This document shows positions 36,575-44,031 of a DNA stretch of 64,000 nucleotides, piece after piece. Position 1 is the first letter of the stretch, and each line of letters begins with the position of its first letter. The DNA lies in assembly GCA_013289835.1 (NCBI GenBank), contig JABCZG010000020.1, forward strand, positions 28,479 through 92,478, in the 5' to 3' direction. Origin of the DNA: Acidobacteriota bacterium (GTDB taxonomy: Bacteria > Acidobacteriota > Terriglobia > Acidiferrales > UBA7541). The translations under genes were made by a program, and so were the position numbers. The notes under the pieces are model-generated. The model saw nothing but the letters and a program-made list of their open reading frames with translations, made no database searches and had not been told where the DNA came from.

Positions 36575-36612
36575 TTAAGGTGCATATACAAGTCAAGTGT
36601 TGGAGAATTCGA

Positions 36613-37110
36613 ATGGCGCGGACGGATACGACATTGGATTTAAACGGGACGGGCTACTGCGCGTCGTTCCATTTGCGGCGAACGGCGCGAGCCGTCACGC
36701 GGATGTATGACGCGGTGCTGCAGGACACGGGGATCCGTTCGACGCAATTCAGCATTCTAGTGGGAATTGCGAAGAATCAACCGGTGGCCATCGGAGCGCT
36801 CGCGGACGTGCTGATCCTGGACCCCACGACTTTGACGCGGAGCCTACGACTGCTCGAGAGAGAAGGGCTCATCACCATTTCCGACCGCTCGACCATGAGG
36901 CAAAGATTTCTGTCGATGACTCCCAAGGGCGAGCGAGCGCTGGGGCGCGGCGTGGCGGCTTGGAGAAAAGCGCATGAGCGCTTTCTCTCCACGGTGGGTG
37001 CGGAATATTGGGATGAGCTGCGAAGCGAGCTGGAAGAACTCGCTCGTGTTGTGGTGGAGCTTGAGGAACCGCGGAAAGAGGATGGGACCGTGGTGGCTGC
37101 CAGCGTTTGA
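36613..37110 (+). CDS. MarR-family transcriptional regulator
   Basis: 165 residues from the ATG at 36613, with TTGGAG 8 bases upstream. The MarR fold: N-terminal dimerisation helix (CASFHLRRTARAVTRMYDAV), HTH region (TQFSILVGIAKNQPVAIGAL, ADVLILDPTTLTRSLRLLER), wing (GLITISDRSTMRQRFLSMTP) and C-terminal helices (YWDELRSELEELARVVVELE). Such proteins sense phenolic or oxidising compounds and usually repress their own promoter. Which genes it controls is not evident, since the next gene downstream is on the other strand. Confidence 0.9.
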   Translation: MARTDTTLDLNGTGYCASFHLRRTARAVTRMYDAVLQDTGIRSTQFSILVGIAKNQPVAIGALADVLILDPTTLTRSLRLLEREGLITISDRSTMRQRFLSMTPKGERALGRGVAAWRKAHERFLSTVGAEYWDELRSELEELARVVVELEEPRKEDGTVVAASV

Positions 37111-37183
37111 TGGGATTGCTGGGCGAGAAAGAATGCGCGGGGCTAGAGTCGGGACTGCAGGTGAATTTGAAACGCCAACAATA

Positions 37184-37708
37184 CTAAGGGGCTACGACAG
37201 TAATCGTTTTGAGCATTCTGACCCATCGCGCGGGACGCTTCTCGTGCGGGGCAACAAGCCGAAATGGACCTTGTTTGGCGGCAAGGGGTGAACCGTCCAT
37301 GGTATCTGCCACGATCACCTCGGACTCCATAATCCCCGAATCGAGTTCCGCTAAGGAAAAAACCACGCGATAGCCGTCTTCCGCTTCGGCGATAACGTAA
37401 ATAGCCATCGAAGAACCCCGTAGCTTTTCGCCTTGCGGAACGCCGGCTCTGCGGAGAATTTCTTCCAGAAGCACACCCTCATAGGTTTCCGATTTATTGG
37501 CGTGCGGATTCACAACCGAGAGAGTCTTCCGCGGCATCTTTTTCAGATCAGCAAGGGTTAAAACGAGGGGGGTAGAAACCGCTCCGCTGATTCGGAGCTC
37601 CGGAGGGGTTGCGATGGCTTGACCAAACGTCTTCGGAGCCAACAGAAGGAGCAGCGCTAAAACGGGACCGAGCAGCATGGGAAAGAGTGCTCGGATGTTG
37701 CGATTCAC
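37184..37708 (-). CDS. SUOX-fold (molybdopterin-binding-like) secreted protein lacking Cys
   Basis: 174 residues from a GTG at 37708, with GAGG 7 bases before. Signal peptide region (LFPMLLGPVLALLLLLAPKTFGQA). The mature part follows the sulfite-oxidase/YedY molybdopterin fold: ELRISGAVSTPLVLTLADLKKMP, ETYEGVLLEEILRRAGVPQG, DGYRVVFSLAELD, GPFRLVAPHEKRPARWVRML. There is no Cys anywhere, so the Mo-ligating Cys of true enzymes is absent. The length is about that of the core domain only. It lies 42 bases after a molbindin-type gene, in the same direction. It may bind a ligand other than the cofactor or be a non-enzymatic relative. Confidence 0.7.
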   Translation of the reverse strand: MNRNIRALFPMLLGPVLALLLLLAPKTFGQAIATPPELRISGAVSTPLVLTLADLKKMPRKTLSVVNPHANKSETYEGVLLEEILRRAGVPQGEKLRGSSMAIYVIAEAEDGYRVVFSLAELDSGIMESEVIVADTMDGSPLAAKQGPFRLVAPHEKRPARWVRMLKTITVVAP

Positions 37709-37750
37709 AGTAGAGCCTCTTCTCCAGACCATTGAGGGTTAAAGTGACGC

Positions 37751-37957
37751 TCAATCCTTTTCCAACATCACTTCGGTGGATTTGATTATGGCAAAAACCA
37801 CGTCTCCCACCTTTAGTTTCATCTCATCGGCGCTGCGCTTGGTTATGACGCTTTCGATTAGATTCTCACCAACGCGGATGACAACGTGGGCCATAACGCC
37901 GCCCAATTGAAGTTCTACGATCTTTCCTTCGAGGCGATTTCGGGCTGAGAGAGTCAT
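37751..37957 (-). CDS. Mop/TOBE-domain molybdate-binding protein (molbindin)
   Basis: 68 residues, the size of a single Mop domain. The sequence follows the family closely: LSARNRLEGKIVELQLGGVM, AHVVIRVGENLIESVITKRS, ADEMKLKVGDVVFAIIKSTE, VMLEKD. Molbindins assemble as hexamers that bind molybdate or tungstate oxyanions in the cytoplasm. It is the first gene of a pair with the SUOX-fold protein. The start (ATG at 37957) lacks a strong ribosome site. No other molybdenum uptake or cofactor genes are nearby. Confidence 0.9.
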   Translation of the reverse strand: MTLSARNRLEGKIVELQLGGVMAHVVIRVGENLIESVITKRSADEMKLKVGDVVFAIIKSTEVMLEKD

Positions 37958-38163
37958 GGAACAAAGATTACGCCTCGACGTTCGAGGAGTCCAGAAGAAG
38001 CATTGTTCAGTGAATTGACGGCGTGCCGATGCGTGGGTAGCCTTCGGTCGCGCGGCTTAGATCGCCTGCTTCCGGGGAGTAGTCGGCCCATCGCAATCTG
38101 AGTCGGCAATTGCGCGCACACGCGATTTCGCGGAAAGGGCGATTCACGTTAGAATTAAGAGGA

Positions 38164-39447
38164 ATGCTTACACAGATCGAAGGGTTTGACGCGACTGCCA
38201 GCCGCCATCCGCGCCGGAAGACGTATGGCGTGAAGGTGGGACACGTGCGCGTGGGCGGGGGCGCGCCCATTGTCGTACAGTCCATGACGAATACGGACAC
38301 CGCGGACGTGGAGACTACGTTGAAGCAGACGCTGGAGCTTGCGGAGGCGGGGTCGGAGATTGTGCGCTGGACGGTGAATGTGCCGGAAGCGGCGGCGGCG
38401 GTGCCGGAGATCAAGAAGCGCATGCGGGACGCGGGATGCATCGCGCCGATCATCGGAGACTTTCATTACAACGGGCATGTGCTGCTGACGAAATATCCGG
38501 AGTGCGCGAAGGAACTGGACAAATACCGGATCAATCCGGGGAATGTGGGCGCGGGGCAGCGGCGGGACGAGCAGTTCTCCACGATTTGCAAGATTGCACG
38601 GGACAATGGCAAGCCGGTGCGCATCGGCGTGAATGGCGGCTCGCTGAATCAAGAGCTGGTGATGCGCAAGATGCAGGAGAACACGGACAAGAATCTGGGC
38701 AAGGAATCGGAAGAGATTATTAATGATTGCATGGTGCTTTCGGCGCTGGAGTCCACGGAGCTGGCGCTCGAATCCGGGCTGCGGCAGGATCAGATTATTA
38801 TTTCGTGCAAGACTTCGCGGCCGCGCGACTTGATTACGGTGTACAGGGATTTGTCGGCGAAGACGGAACAGCCGTTGCATCTGGGACTGACGGAAGCTGG
38901 GATGGGGATGAAGGGGCAGATCTGGTCGGCGGCGTCACTGGGCGTTCTGCTGTATGAGGGCATCGGGGATACGATTCGAATCTCGCTGACGCCGAAGCCG
39001 GGCGGCGACCGGCGCGAAGAAGTGTACGCGGCGTGCGAGCTGCTGCAGGCGCTGGGGCTACGCTCGTTTGCGCCCAGCGTGACGGCGTGCCCGGGGTGCG
39101 GGCGCACGACTAGCACGACGTTTCAGGAATTAGCCGAGGCCATTCAGGGTTACATTCGCAACATGATGCCGGTGTGGAAGACTCAGTATGAAGGCGTGGA
39201 AGAGATGACGCTGGCGGTGATGGGCTGCATCGTGAATGGTCCTGGTGAATCGAAGGCCGCGAATATCGGGATCAGCTTGCCGGGCACGGGCGAGGCGCCG
39301 CGATGCCCGGTTTATATTGATGGGCAGAAAGACGTCACGCTCGAAGGGACGTATGATGAGCTGGCGGTGGCATTTCAGGCACTAGTGGACAACTACATTC
39401 AGAAGAAATATCCACGCAAAACTGCAGAAGTTCCTCTTTCCCGCTAG
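38164..39447 (+). CDS. ispG: 4-hydroxy-3-methylbut-2-en-1-yl diphosphate synthase
   Basis: 427 residues from the ATG at 38164, close behind AAGAGGA; a frame extension to 38110 has no support. IspG reduces methylerythritol cyclodiphosphate to HMBPP in the MEP isoprenoid pathway and holds a [4Fe-4S] cluster. Seen: the TIM-barrel part ([63 protein letters not shown]) and the cluster Cys in [14 protein letters not shown] and [20 protein letters not shown]. No large central insert, so it is the two-domain type. Divergent from the molbindin gene. Confidence 0.97.
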   Translation: MLTQIEGFDATASRHPRRKTYGVKVGHVRVGGGAPIVVQSMTNTDTADVETTLKQTLELAEAGSEIVRWTVNVPEAAAAVPEIKKRMRDAGCIAPIIGDFHYNGHVLLTKYPECAKELDKYRINPGNVGAGQRRDEQFSTICKIARDNGKPVRIGVNGGSLNQELVMRKMQENTDKNLGKESEEIINDCMVLSALESTELALESGLRQDQIIISCKTSRPRDLITVYRDLSAKTEQPLHLGLTEAGMGMKGQIWSAASLGVLLYEGIGDTIRISLTPKPGGDRREEVYAACELLQALGLRSFAPSVTACPGCGRTTSTTFQELAEAIQGYIRNMMPVWKTQYEGVEEMTLAVMGCIVNGPGESKAANIGISLPGTGEAPRCPVYIDGQKDVTLEGTYDELAVAFQALVDNYIQKKYPRKTAEVPLSR

Positions 39448-39558
39448 CATTTCAGGATCTTCCCCAATACTCAGTTAAGAACTGTTTCTCCACAGCTCAA
39501 GTCTAGGCTGGAACTGATTTCCATCTGGCACCGGAACCCGAGTTCGTCACAGAGATCA

Positions 39559-39627
39559 TGCACTCACCCCGACCCTCCCCGAGTACTGGGGAGGGAATCA
39601 GAGGGCGAGCGCAACGACGGGAGTGCA
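39559..39627. repeat. Nested inverted repeat downstream of ispG
   Basis: Outer arms TGCACTC (39559-39565) and GAGTGCA (39621-39627) enclose an 8-bp stem CCCTCCCC (39573-39580) / GGGGAGGG (39588-39595) with a 7-base loop. No T run follows on either strand, so it looks more like a repeat element than a terminator. The words CACTCACCCCGACCCTCC recall a common bacterial intergenic repeat. Confidence 0.5.
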
Positions 39628-39644
39628 CTCCCATGACCACGCGA

Positions 39645-40466
39645 TCATTCACTGTTGCTAGTCTCCGACGGCGTTGGGAAGCGTTCTTGAATCCACGCTT
39701 GCCAGAGCGGTGTCTCGCGAGCGACGGTCCCGGCCGCCTGATCGCCGTAGAGGTAGAAGCTTAGCGTGACCATACTCTGGCCGCCGAAGTTGACGGCACC
39801 AAGGGCGGCGGTACCCGGCCCCGGCTTGTCGAGCCGTAGCAGGGCGTTGCACGGATTTTGAGTGACGTGCTCCACCACACCGCTGAGCGTCGGGACGCCC
39901 GCCGGAGCGGTCCAACGCTGCCCGGCGCTCACGCCTTTCATCCCCAATGCCGCGGTCAGCGTTTCCCAAGCCTCCGCTACGGTTCCCGCGGCGGGGGCGA
40001 TCCACTGCATCATCGCAGAGCGTTGGCCGCGGAAGTGGGTGAGATAGATCTTCAAGATGCGGAAGAATCCGGGCCAGCCGGATTCGGTGCCGGTGAGTTG
40101 GTTGTCCCAGTCGTCCGTTTCGGCGAACAGGCTGTGGACAACGCGCACGATGCAGGTGCCGCCGGATTTTGCTTCGACGTGCCACTCGTCCGCGATGGGC
40201 GGCGAGCCGCCCCAGCCCTCGCCCTGGGCGGCAAACATACGCGGCGGATCCCAGGTGGTCACGACGGAACGGGACTCCATGCCCGGGCCGAAGTCCAACT
40301 TCACCGCAACGGGCTTCCCGTCGCGCATCTCAAACTCCGTCGGCACGAACCAGGACGAAATGCCCGGCCCGGTGGCGATGGCCTGCCAGACTTCCTCCGG
40401 CGTGCCGGGGACCTCGACTTCGACCTGGACAAAACGGCGTCCGGAGGCTTCTTTCTTCACGCTCAT
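39645..40466 (-). CDS. SRPBCC (AHSA1-like) domain protein
   Basis: 273 residues. The first half is an activator-of-Hsp90-homology type START fold (RRFVQVEVEVPGTPEEVWQA, IATGPGISSWFVPTEFE, YEFEMRDGKPVAVKLDFGPG region, VVTTWDPPRMFAAQGEG, DEWHVEAKSGGTCIVRVVHS, WPGFFRILKIYLTHFRG). The second half appears to be a further degenerate copy or SRPBCC-like region (VVEHVTQNPCNALLRLDKPG). Proteins of this group bind hydrophobic ligands. The ATG overlaps the stop of the upstream HTH gene (ATGA), so the two are translated together; HTH plus AHSA1 pairs are common, the regulator controlling its partner. Confidence 0.87.
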   Translation of the reverse strand: MSVKKEASGRRFVQVEVEVPGTPEEVWQAIATGPGISSWFVPTEFEMRDGKPVAVKLDFGPGMESRSVVTTWDPPRMFAAQGEGWGGSPPIADEWHVEAKSGGTCIVRVVHSLFAETDDWDNQLTGTESGWPGFFRILKIYLTHFRGQRSAMMQWIAPAAGTVAEAWETLTAALGMKGVSAGQRWTAPAGVPTLSGVVEHVTQNPCNALLRLDKPGPGTAALGAVNFGGQSMVTLSFYLYGDQAAGTVARETPLWQAWIQERFPTPSETSNSE

Positions 40467-41077
40467 GATGGCTCCTTGGGATGGGATTTGGGATCGGATT
40501 TCTGCGGCAGAGGGTGCGCCACGACCACCAGGCGATGCGCGCGGCCGCCGGGGGCGGATTCATCGTGGTACTTCGAAACCAGTTTCGTAATAGCATCGGT
40601 GAGTTCGTTGCTGAAAGCCGCCCGGTCCGTCGCCGACCGGAAGCGAACCTCGGTATCCACCGCTAGGGTCGCCAGGCGTTTGCCCGCCTCTTTCGCACGA
40701 CGAACAAGATCGCCCACCTCGCGAACGACCCGTGCGCCCAGGGCGATGAGATAGCTCGCGGACAGCCTGTCGATTTCTCGATTCGGATCCGCGGCAACCG
40801 GACCCATGGCGCTCGGCGAAACGACGTAGGAAGCGGCCGTCGCCACGAGCAGGCGTTCCGTCAGCCCACCCCACTTGCGTTCCTGGGCTAGCCGCACCAG
40901 CCCGTGCGCCTCCAGCGCGTGCAGGTGGTAGTTGACTTTCTGCCGAGCCAGGCCAACCCGCGTGGCCAACGTCGCCGCCGAAGCGGGCACGGCTAGCTCG
41001 GAGAGGAGTCGACTGCGCATGGGCACCAAAGCGGCCGTCGCGGCTGCCGGATCATCGATGATTTGGATGTCGAGCAC
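40463..41077 (-). CDS. ArsR-like helix-turn-helix regulator
   Basis: 204 residues from a GTG at 41077. The N-terminal winged helix (MRSRLLSELAVPASAATLAT, RVGLARQKVNYHLHALEAHG, LVRLAQERKWGGLTERLLVA) is of the ArsR/HTH_20 class. The C-terminal half (ASYLIALGARVVREVGDLVR, AFSNELTDAITKLVSKYHDE) is helical and probably senses a ligand or dimerises. No Cys for metal binding. There is no ribosome site upstream and the predicted transcription start coincides with the GTG, so the mRNA may be leaderless. A perfect operator-like palindrome overlaps the promoter, suggesting autorepression. Confidence 0.85.
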   Translation of the reverse strand: MLDIQIIDDPAAATAALVPMRSRLLSELAVPASAATLATRVGLARQKVNYHLHALEAHGLVRLAQERKWGGLTERLLVATAASYVVSPSAMGPVAADPNREIDRLSASYLIALGARVVREVGDLVRRAKEAGKRLATLAVDTEVRFRSATDRAAFSNELTDAITKLVSKYHDESAPGGRAHRLVVVAHPLPQKSDPKSHPKEPS

Positions 41078-41083
41078 GGGGAG

Positions 41084-41113
41084 ATGCTAGCCTTGACAAC
41101 TTTTGTTGTCAAG
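41084..41113 (-). promoter_or_regulatory. Promoter and operator of the HTH-SRPBCC operon
   Basis: Minus strand TTGACA (plus 41107-41112), 17 bases, TAGCAT (plus 41084-41089). The plus sequence 41092-41113 is a perfect inverted repeat, arms CTTGACAAC and GTTGTCAAG with a TTTT centre, covering the -35 box and spacer, where a repressor would block polymerase. The predicted start is at 41077, the GTG itself. Confidence 0.7.
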
Positions 41114-41222
41114 TGTTTTTCAAGGCTTTTTTACGAATTTGCAGTGTCGATGTCGCGCCTCAGAATTGTGGTGTTGCGGCAAGGTTTCCTCCTCTGGAGG
41201 AGACGGGACAAGTGCGCGCAAC

Positions 41223-41879
41223 TCAGGGGAGCCGCGGAGACTTCGGGGTGGCGACGCTGCGCAGGCGCTCGCGCATGGTGGAGCGGGCACGCGCGTAGGC
41301 CATGCGGTCGTCGAGGAGTTGGTGGGCCCAGTGGGCGCCGATGGCCATGGATTGGATTTCGTGCGCCAAAAGCGTGGGGCTGGCTTTGGAACTGAGGTGG
41401 CCGGCTTTCTGGGCTTCCCAAACGGCACGGTCGAGGACGGCGACCCATTCGCGCATGATGGCGGCGATGCGGTCGCGCACGGGGCCGCGGCGGCCGTCGA
41501 ATTCAAATGAAGCGGCGGTGAAGAAGCAGCCGCCGGCGAAAAGCTCCTGCTCGACGTGCGCGAGCCAGCGGTCGAGCAAATTCCACAAACGAGGCAAGCC
41601 TTTGGGCGCGGCGAGCGCGGGGCGCGTGATCTGATCAATAAAAATCTGGCGGGCGGTTTCGACGGTGGCGAGCTGCAAGTCTTCTTTCGAACCGAAATGG
41701 GCGAAGAGGCCGCTCTTGCTCATGCGAAGTTCTTCGGCGAGGCGGCCAACGGTGAGGCCCTCGAGGCCTTCGATGGAGGCAATGTTGACGGCGCGGCGGA
41801 GGATGGCGTCGCGGGTGCGGATTCCGCGGGCCTGGTGGCGCGTGGCGGGCTTGCGTGAGGCGCGGAGGGAGGCAGGCAT
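41223..41879 (-). CDS. TetR-family transcriptional regulator
   Basis: 218 residues. N-terminal TetR HTH (about 20-70): RGIRTRDAILRRAVNIASIE, GLEGLTVGRLAEELRMSKSG, LFAHFGSKEDLQLATVETA. The C-terminal ligand domain (about 75-205) carries FIDQITRPALAAPKGLPRLW and GCFFTAASFEFDGRRGPVRD, with the TetR_C pattern seen in many regulators of transport or fatty acid metabolism. A perfect palindrome ACGAACGTTCGT lies 33 bases upstream of its start, between it and the divergent retropepsin gene, which suggests it controls itself and perhaps that gene. Confidence 0.9.
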   Translation of the reverse strand: MPASLRASRKPATRHQARGIRTRDAILRRAVNIASIEGLEGLTVGRLAEELRMSKSGLFAHFGSKEDLQLATVETARQIFIDQITRPALAAPKGLPRLWNLLDRWLAHVEQELFAGGCFFTAASFEFDGRRGPVRDRIAAIMREWVAVLDRAVWEAQKAGHLSSKASPTLLAHEIQSMAIGAHWAHQLLDDRMAYARARSTMRERLRSVATPKSPRLP

Positions 41880-41911
41880 GACGGGGAGTGTACCACAGAA
41901 AAATAAATAGA

Positions 41912-41923
41912 ACGAACGTTCGT
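41912..41923. promoter_or_regulatory. TetR operator candidate
   Basis: Perfect 12-base palindrome ACGAACGTTCGT in the 80-base divergent gap between the TetR gene and the retropepsin-NTF2 gene, a position where TetR repressors usually bind. Confidence 0.6.
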
Positions 41924-41959
41924 ATTTTGTGATAGGCTCCTTCGAACCCGAGGTGGGCT

Positions 41960-42823
41960 ATGAGAATTCGCTCTCTCTCCCGTTGGGCCGCGCTAGTCGC
42001 GGTGTTGCTGTTTGCAGGAGCGGTTCCCTTCCGGGCTTGCGGGCAGGAGATTCCGCTGGAGCGCTGCGACGCACTGCCGGTGATTGAGGTCAGCGTGGGT
42101 GGGCAGCCGATGCGGTTTCTGGTGGATACCGCGGCGACATCTTTCCTGAACCTCAAGTCGTTTGCGGAGGGAAAAGCACAGGATGTGCACATCACGTCGT
42201 GGTCGGGGACGCTGGCGACGAGCGCACGGGAAGTCACGCTCAATGAGGTGGTCATCGGCAGCACGAGAGTCTTGAACTTGAAACTGCCGGCGGTGGACCT
42301 TTCGGCGGTGGGAGACGCGTGCGGGAAGAAAATCGACGGCATTCTTGGCGTGGATTTGCTGGCGACGGTGGGCGCGACGATTGACCTGAAAAAACAGACG
42401 GTGCACGTGACCACGGTGAGTGAGGCGCACGCCTCGGAGCATGCGGCGGAGATGCATGGAGAGATGCATCACTGCGTGGAAGCGTTCAACGCTTCGGACG
42501 AGAAGGCGTTTGGCGAGTGCCTGGATCCGAAGATTGTCCTGTTCAGCATGGATGCCGAGTTGTACGGGCGCGAGCAGGTGGTGGGGTACTTCCACGAGCG
42601 CTACTTTCACCAGAAGCCGGCGGCGAAACTGGAGATTCGAGAGAGTGATTTTCATCCGATCGGAGAAGCGGTCTGGTATGAGTACGAATTCACCATCGAA
42701 TCCGCGCGGGGAGTGCTGCACGGGCGCGGGATGGCCATGTGCCGGAAGTCTGGAGGACACTGGCGAATGGCCAGCATGCACCATAGCGTAACGAAATTGG
42801 AGCCGGTGCAGGCGGCCAAGTAG
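41960..42823 (+). CDS. Secreted retropepsin-like / NTF2-like fusion protein
   Basis: 287 residues from the ATG at 41960, with GAGGTGGG upstream. Signal peptide WAALVAVLLFAGAVPFRACG. Residues about 38-150 form a single-domain aspartic-protease fold (PVIEVSVGGQPMRFLVDTAA, TSFLNLKSFAEGKA, DGILGVDLLATVGATIDLKK); the catalytic triad is D56-T-A rather than D-T/S-G. Residues about 165-280 are an NTF2/SnoaL-like domain (HHCVEAFNASDEKAFGECLD, YGREQVVGYFHERYFHQKP, EAVWYEYEFTIES, RGMAMCRKSGGHWRMASMHH). Divergent from tetR and probably controlled by it. Whether it cleaves peptides is unclear; the NTF2 part more often serves as a binding or dimerisation unit. Confidence 0.75.
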   Translation: MRIRSLSRWAALVAVLLFAGAVPFRACGQEIPLERCDALPVIEVSVGGQPMRFLVDTAATSFLNLKSFAEGKAQDVHITSWSGTLATSAREVTLNEVVIGSTRVLNLKLPAVDLSAVGDACGKKIDGILGVDLLATVGATIDLKKQTVHVTTVSEAHASEHAAEMHGEMHHCVEAFNASDEKAFGECLDPKIVLFSMDAELYGREQVVGYFHERYFHQKPAAKLEIRESDFHPIGEAVWYEYEFTIESARGVLHGRGMAMCRKSGGHWRMASMHHSVTKLEPVQAAK

Positions 42824-42864
42824 GAGGCTGAAGAGCCATGGCAGAGAGATCGTCTATCTCGACG

Positions 42865-43503
42865 TTAGCGAAGCCGAGTTGGCGAGAGACTGCAAGTGTT
42901 GTCGATAATTCTAGGAGCGCCAACCTGCACCGAGATTCCGTTCGGGAGCTCCTGGAATTCGTACTCTTCCTGCCAGCCGCATTCCTCTAAATACTCTTTG
43001 CCGTTGAATTGAAAGAGTCGCGCTGGAGAGCGCATGGCGGAGTCGTGAGACCAGACCGCTAGATCACGATAACCGTTGGTTTTGGCTTTGAGGAAACCAA
43101 AGTCGCGCACCATATCCGTTTCAAGAACGGGCCGATTCTTCCCGTGATCGTTGACGAAAACCCAAAATTGACAGTTACCCGTCGCCCCGCAGTAACAAAA
43201 CCCCCTTCCCCAAGCAATGATCGCAACCGCTGGGCTGCGAGAATTAAGAGTTACTCGATAGGCATCTATTTTCGCGCTTTCCTCGCGGTCACAGGGAGCT
43301 ATCAACTCGGCGGCGGACCTTAGTCTGACTAGGATGTCCTTTGGGAGTCTCACGTGTGTGCCCTTTGCCGCGGGCTTGCGGGCCTCTTCCCACATGGGCA
43401 AACGGTTGGAGCTAATCGTCTGCGATGCGTCCAGACCAGGAAATCCAAGTGAAGCGAGAGCGACGGCGCAGCATAGATAGCTGAATCTGAACGAGTTGGG
43501 CAT
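42865..43503 (-). CDS. Secreted protein of unknown function
   Basis: 212 residues from the ATG at 43503. Signal peptide FRFSYLCCAVALASLGFPGLDA. The mature protein has six or so Cys (PCDREES, GFCYCGATGNCQF, EECGWQ, DNTCS), suggesting disulfides after export. The central part (AVAIIAWGRGFCYCGATGNC, QFWVFVNDHGKNRPVLETD, TNGYRDLAVWSHDSAM) resembles small secreted proteins common in Acidobacteriota. No family recognised. Convergent with the retropepsin gene. Confidence 0.6.
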   Translation of the reverse strand: MPNSFRFSYLCCAVALASLGFPGLDASQTISSNRLPMWEEARKPAAKGTHVRLPKDILVRLRSAAELIAPCDREESAKIDAYRVTLNSRSPAVAIIAWGRGFCYCGATGNCQFWVFVNDHGKNRPVLETDMVRDFGFLKAKTNGYRDLAVWSHDSAMRSPARLFQFNGKEYLEECGWQEEYEFQELPNGISVQVGAPRIIDNTCSLSPTRLR

Positions 43504-43613
43504 GCCTAGTTCCTTTCCGAGACTATTTCACGGGTTCTCTGGGCGTGGAAGCCAAATCTCGCTGTGCTAGAATTCATGATCTCTAGATCAAGTAGTAGCA
43601 ACGGAGCTTCCAT

Positions 43614-43916
43614 TTGAAAATCAGCCGGGACGATGTGTTGCGGGTGGCGGAGCTGGCCTATCTCGACTTGAACGAGACGGAGCTGGAGATGTACCGCGCT
43701 CAAATTGACGAGATTCTGGAATACATCGGGAAGCTTAATGAGCTGGACACGAGCAATGTCGAGCCGATGGCGCAGGTGTTGAGCGACGATCAGACGGCGG
43801 ATGCCACGCTTCGGGAGGATTTGATTGTGCCGTGCGCGGTGGCGGAGGATGTGTTGAAGCATGCGCCGGATCCGGAGGCGCCGTATTTTCGGGTGCCGAA
43901 GGTGATTGAGAGGTAG
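43614..43916 (+). CDS. gatC: Aspartyl/glutamyl-tRNA amidotransferase subunit C
   Basis: 100 residues from a TTG at 43614, GGAG about 9 bases upstream. It is the small structural subunit of GatCAB, which converts Glu-tRNA-Gln and Asp-tRNA-Asn to the amidated forms. Family signature: ISRDDVLRVAELAYLDLNET, ELEMYRAQIDEILEYIGKLN, ELDTSNVEPMAQVL, LREDLIVPCAVAEDVLKHAP, YFRVPKVIE. gatA follows in the same direction but 115 bases downstream, with two palindromic repeats between them. gatB is not in the window. Confidence 0.95.
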   Translation: MKISRDDVLRVAELAYLDLNETELEMYRAQIDEILEYIGKLNELDTSNVEPMAQVLSDDQTADATLREDLIVPCAVAEDVLKHAPDPEAPYFRVPKVIER

Positions 43917-43919
43917 TAC

Positions 43920-43939
43920 GACAGACATTCTTGTCTGTC
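43920..43939. repeat. Palindromic repeat, copy C
   Basis: GACAGACA and TGTCTGTC arms around a central TTCT, immediately after the gatC stop. A slightly decayed copy of the family seen at 33350. Confidence 0.75.
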
Positions 43940-43969
43940 CGGTTGGGTGAAATTGATTGAAAGCGAAGA

Positions 43970-43991
43970 GGACAGGCAGGAATGCCTGTCC
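43970..43991. repeat. Palindromic repeat, copy D (inverted variant)
   Basis: Arms GGACAGGCA and TGCCTGTCC around GGAA; 30 bases from copy C and facing it, the paired arrangement seen in BIME-type clusters of REP elements. Confidence 0.75.
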
Positions 43992-44031
43992 TACTTACGG
44001 TGCCGAAGGTGAGATTGCACAAAGAGAACTC

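Noticed and set aside
32000..44000. CRISPR array suspected from repeated GGACAGACA words
   Set aside because: The copies are single palindromes or a facing pair at irregular distances, with no regular spacers and no cas genes.
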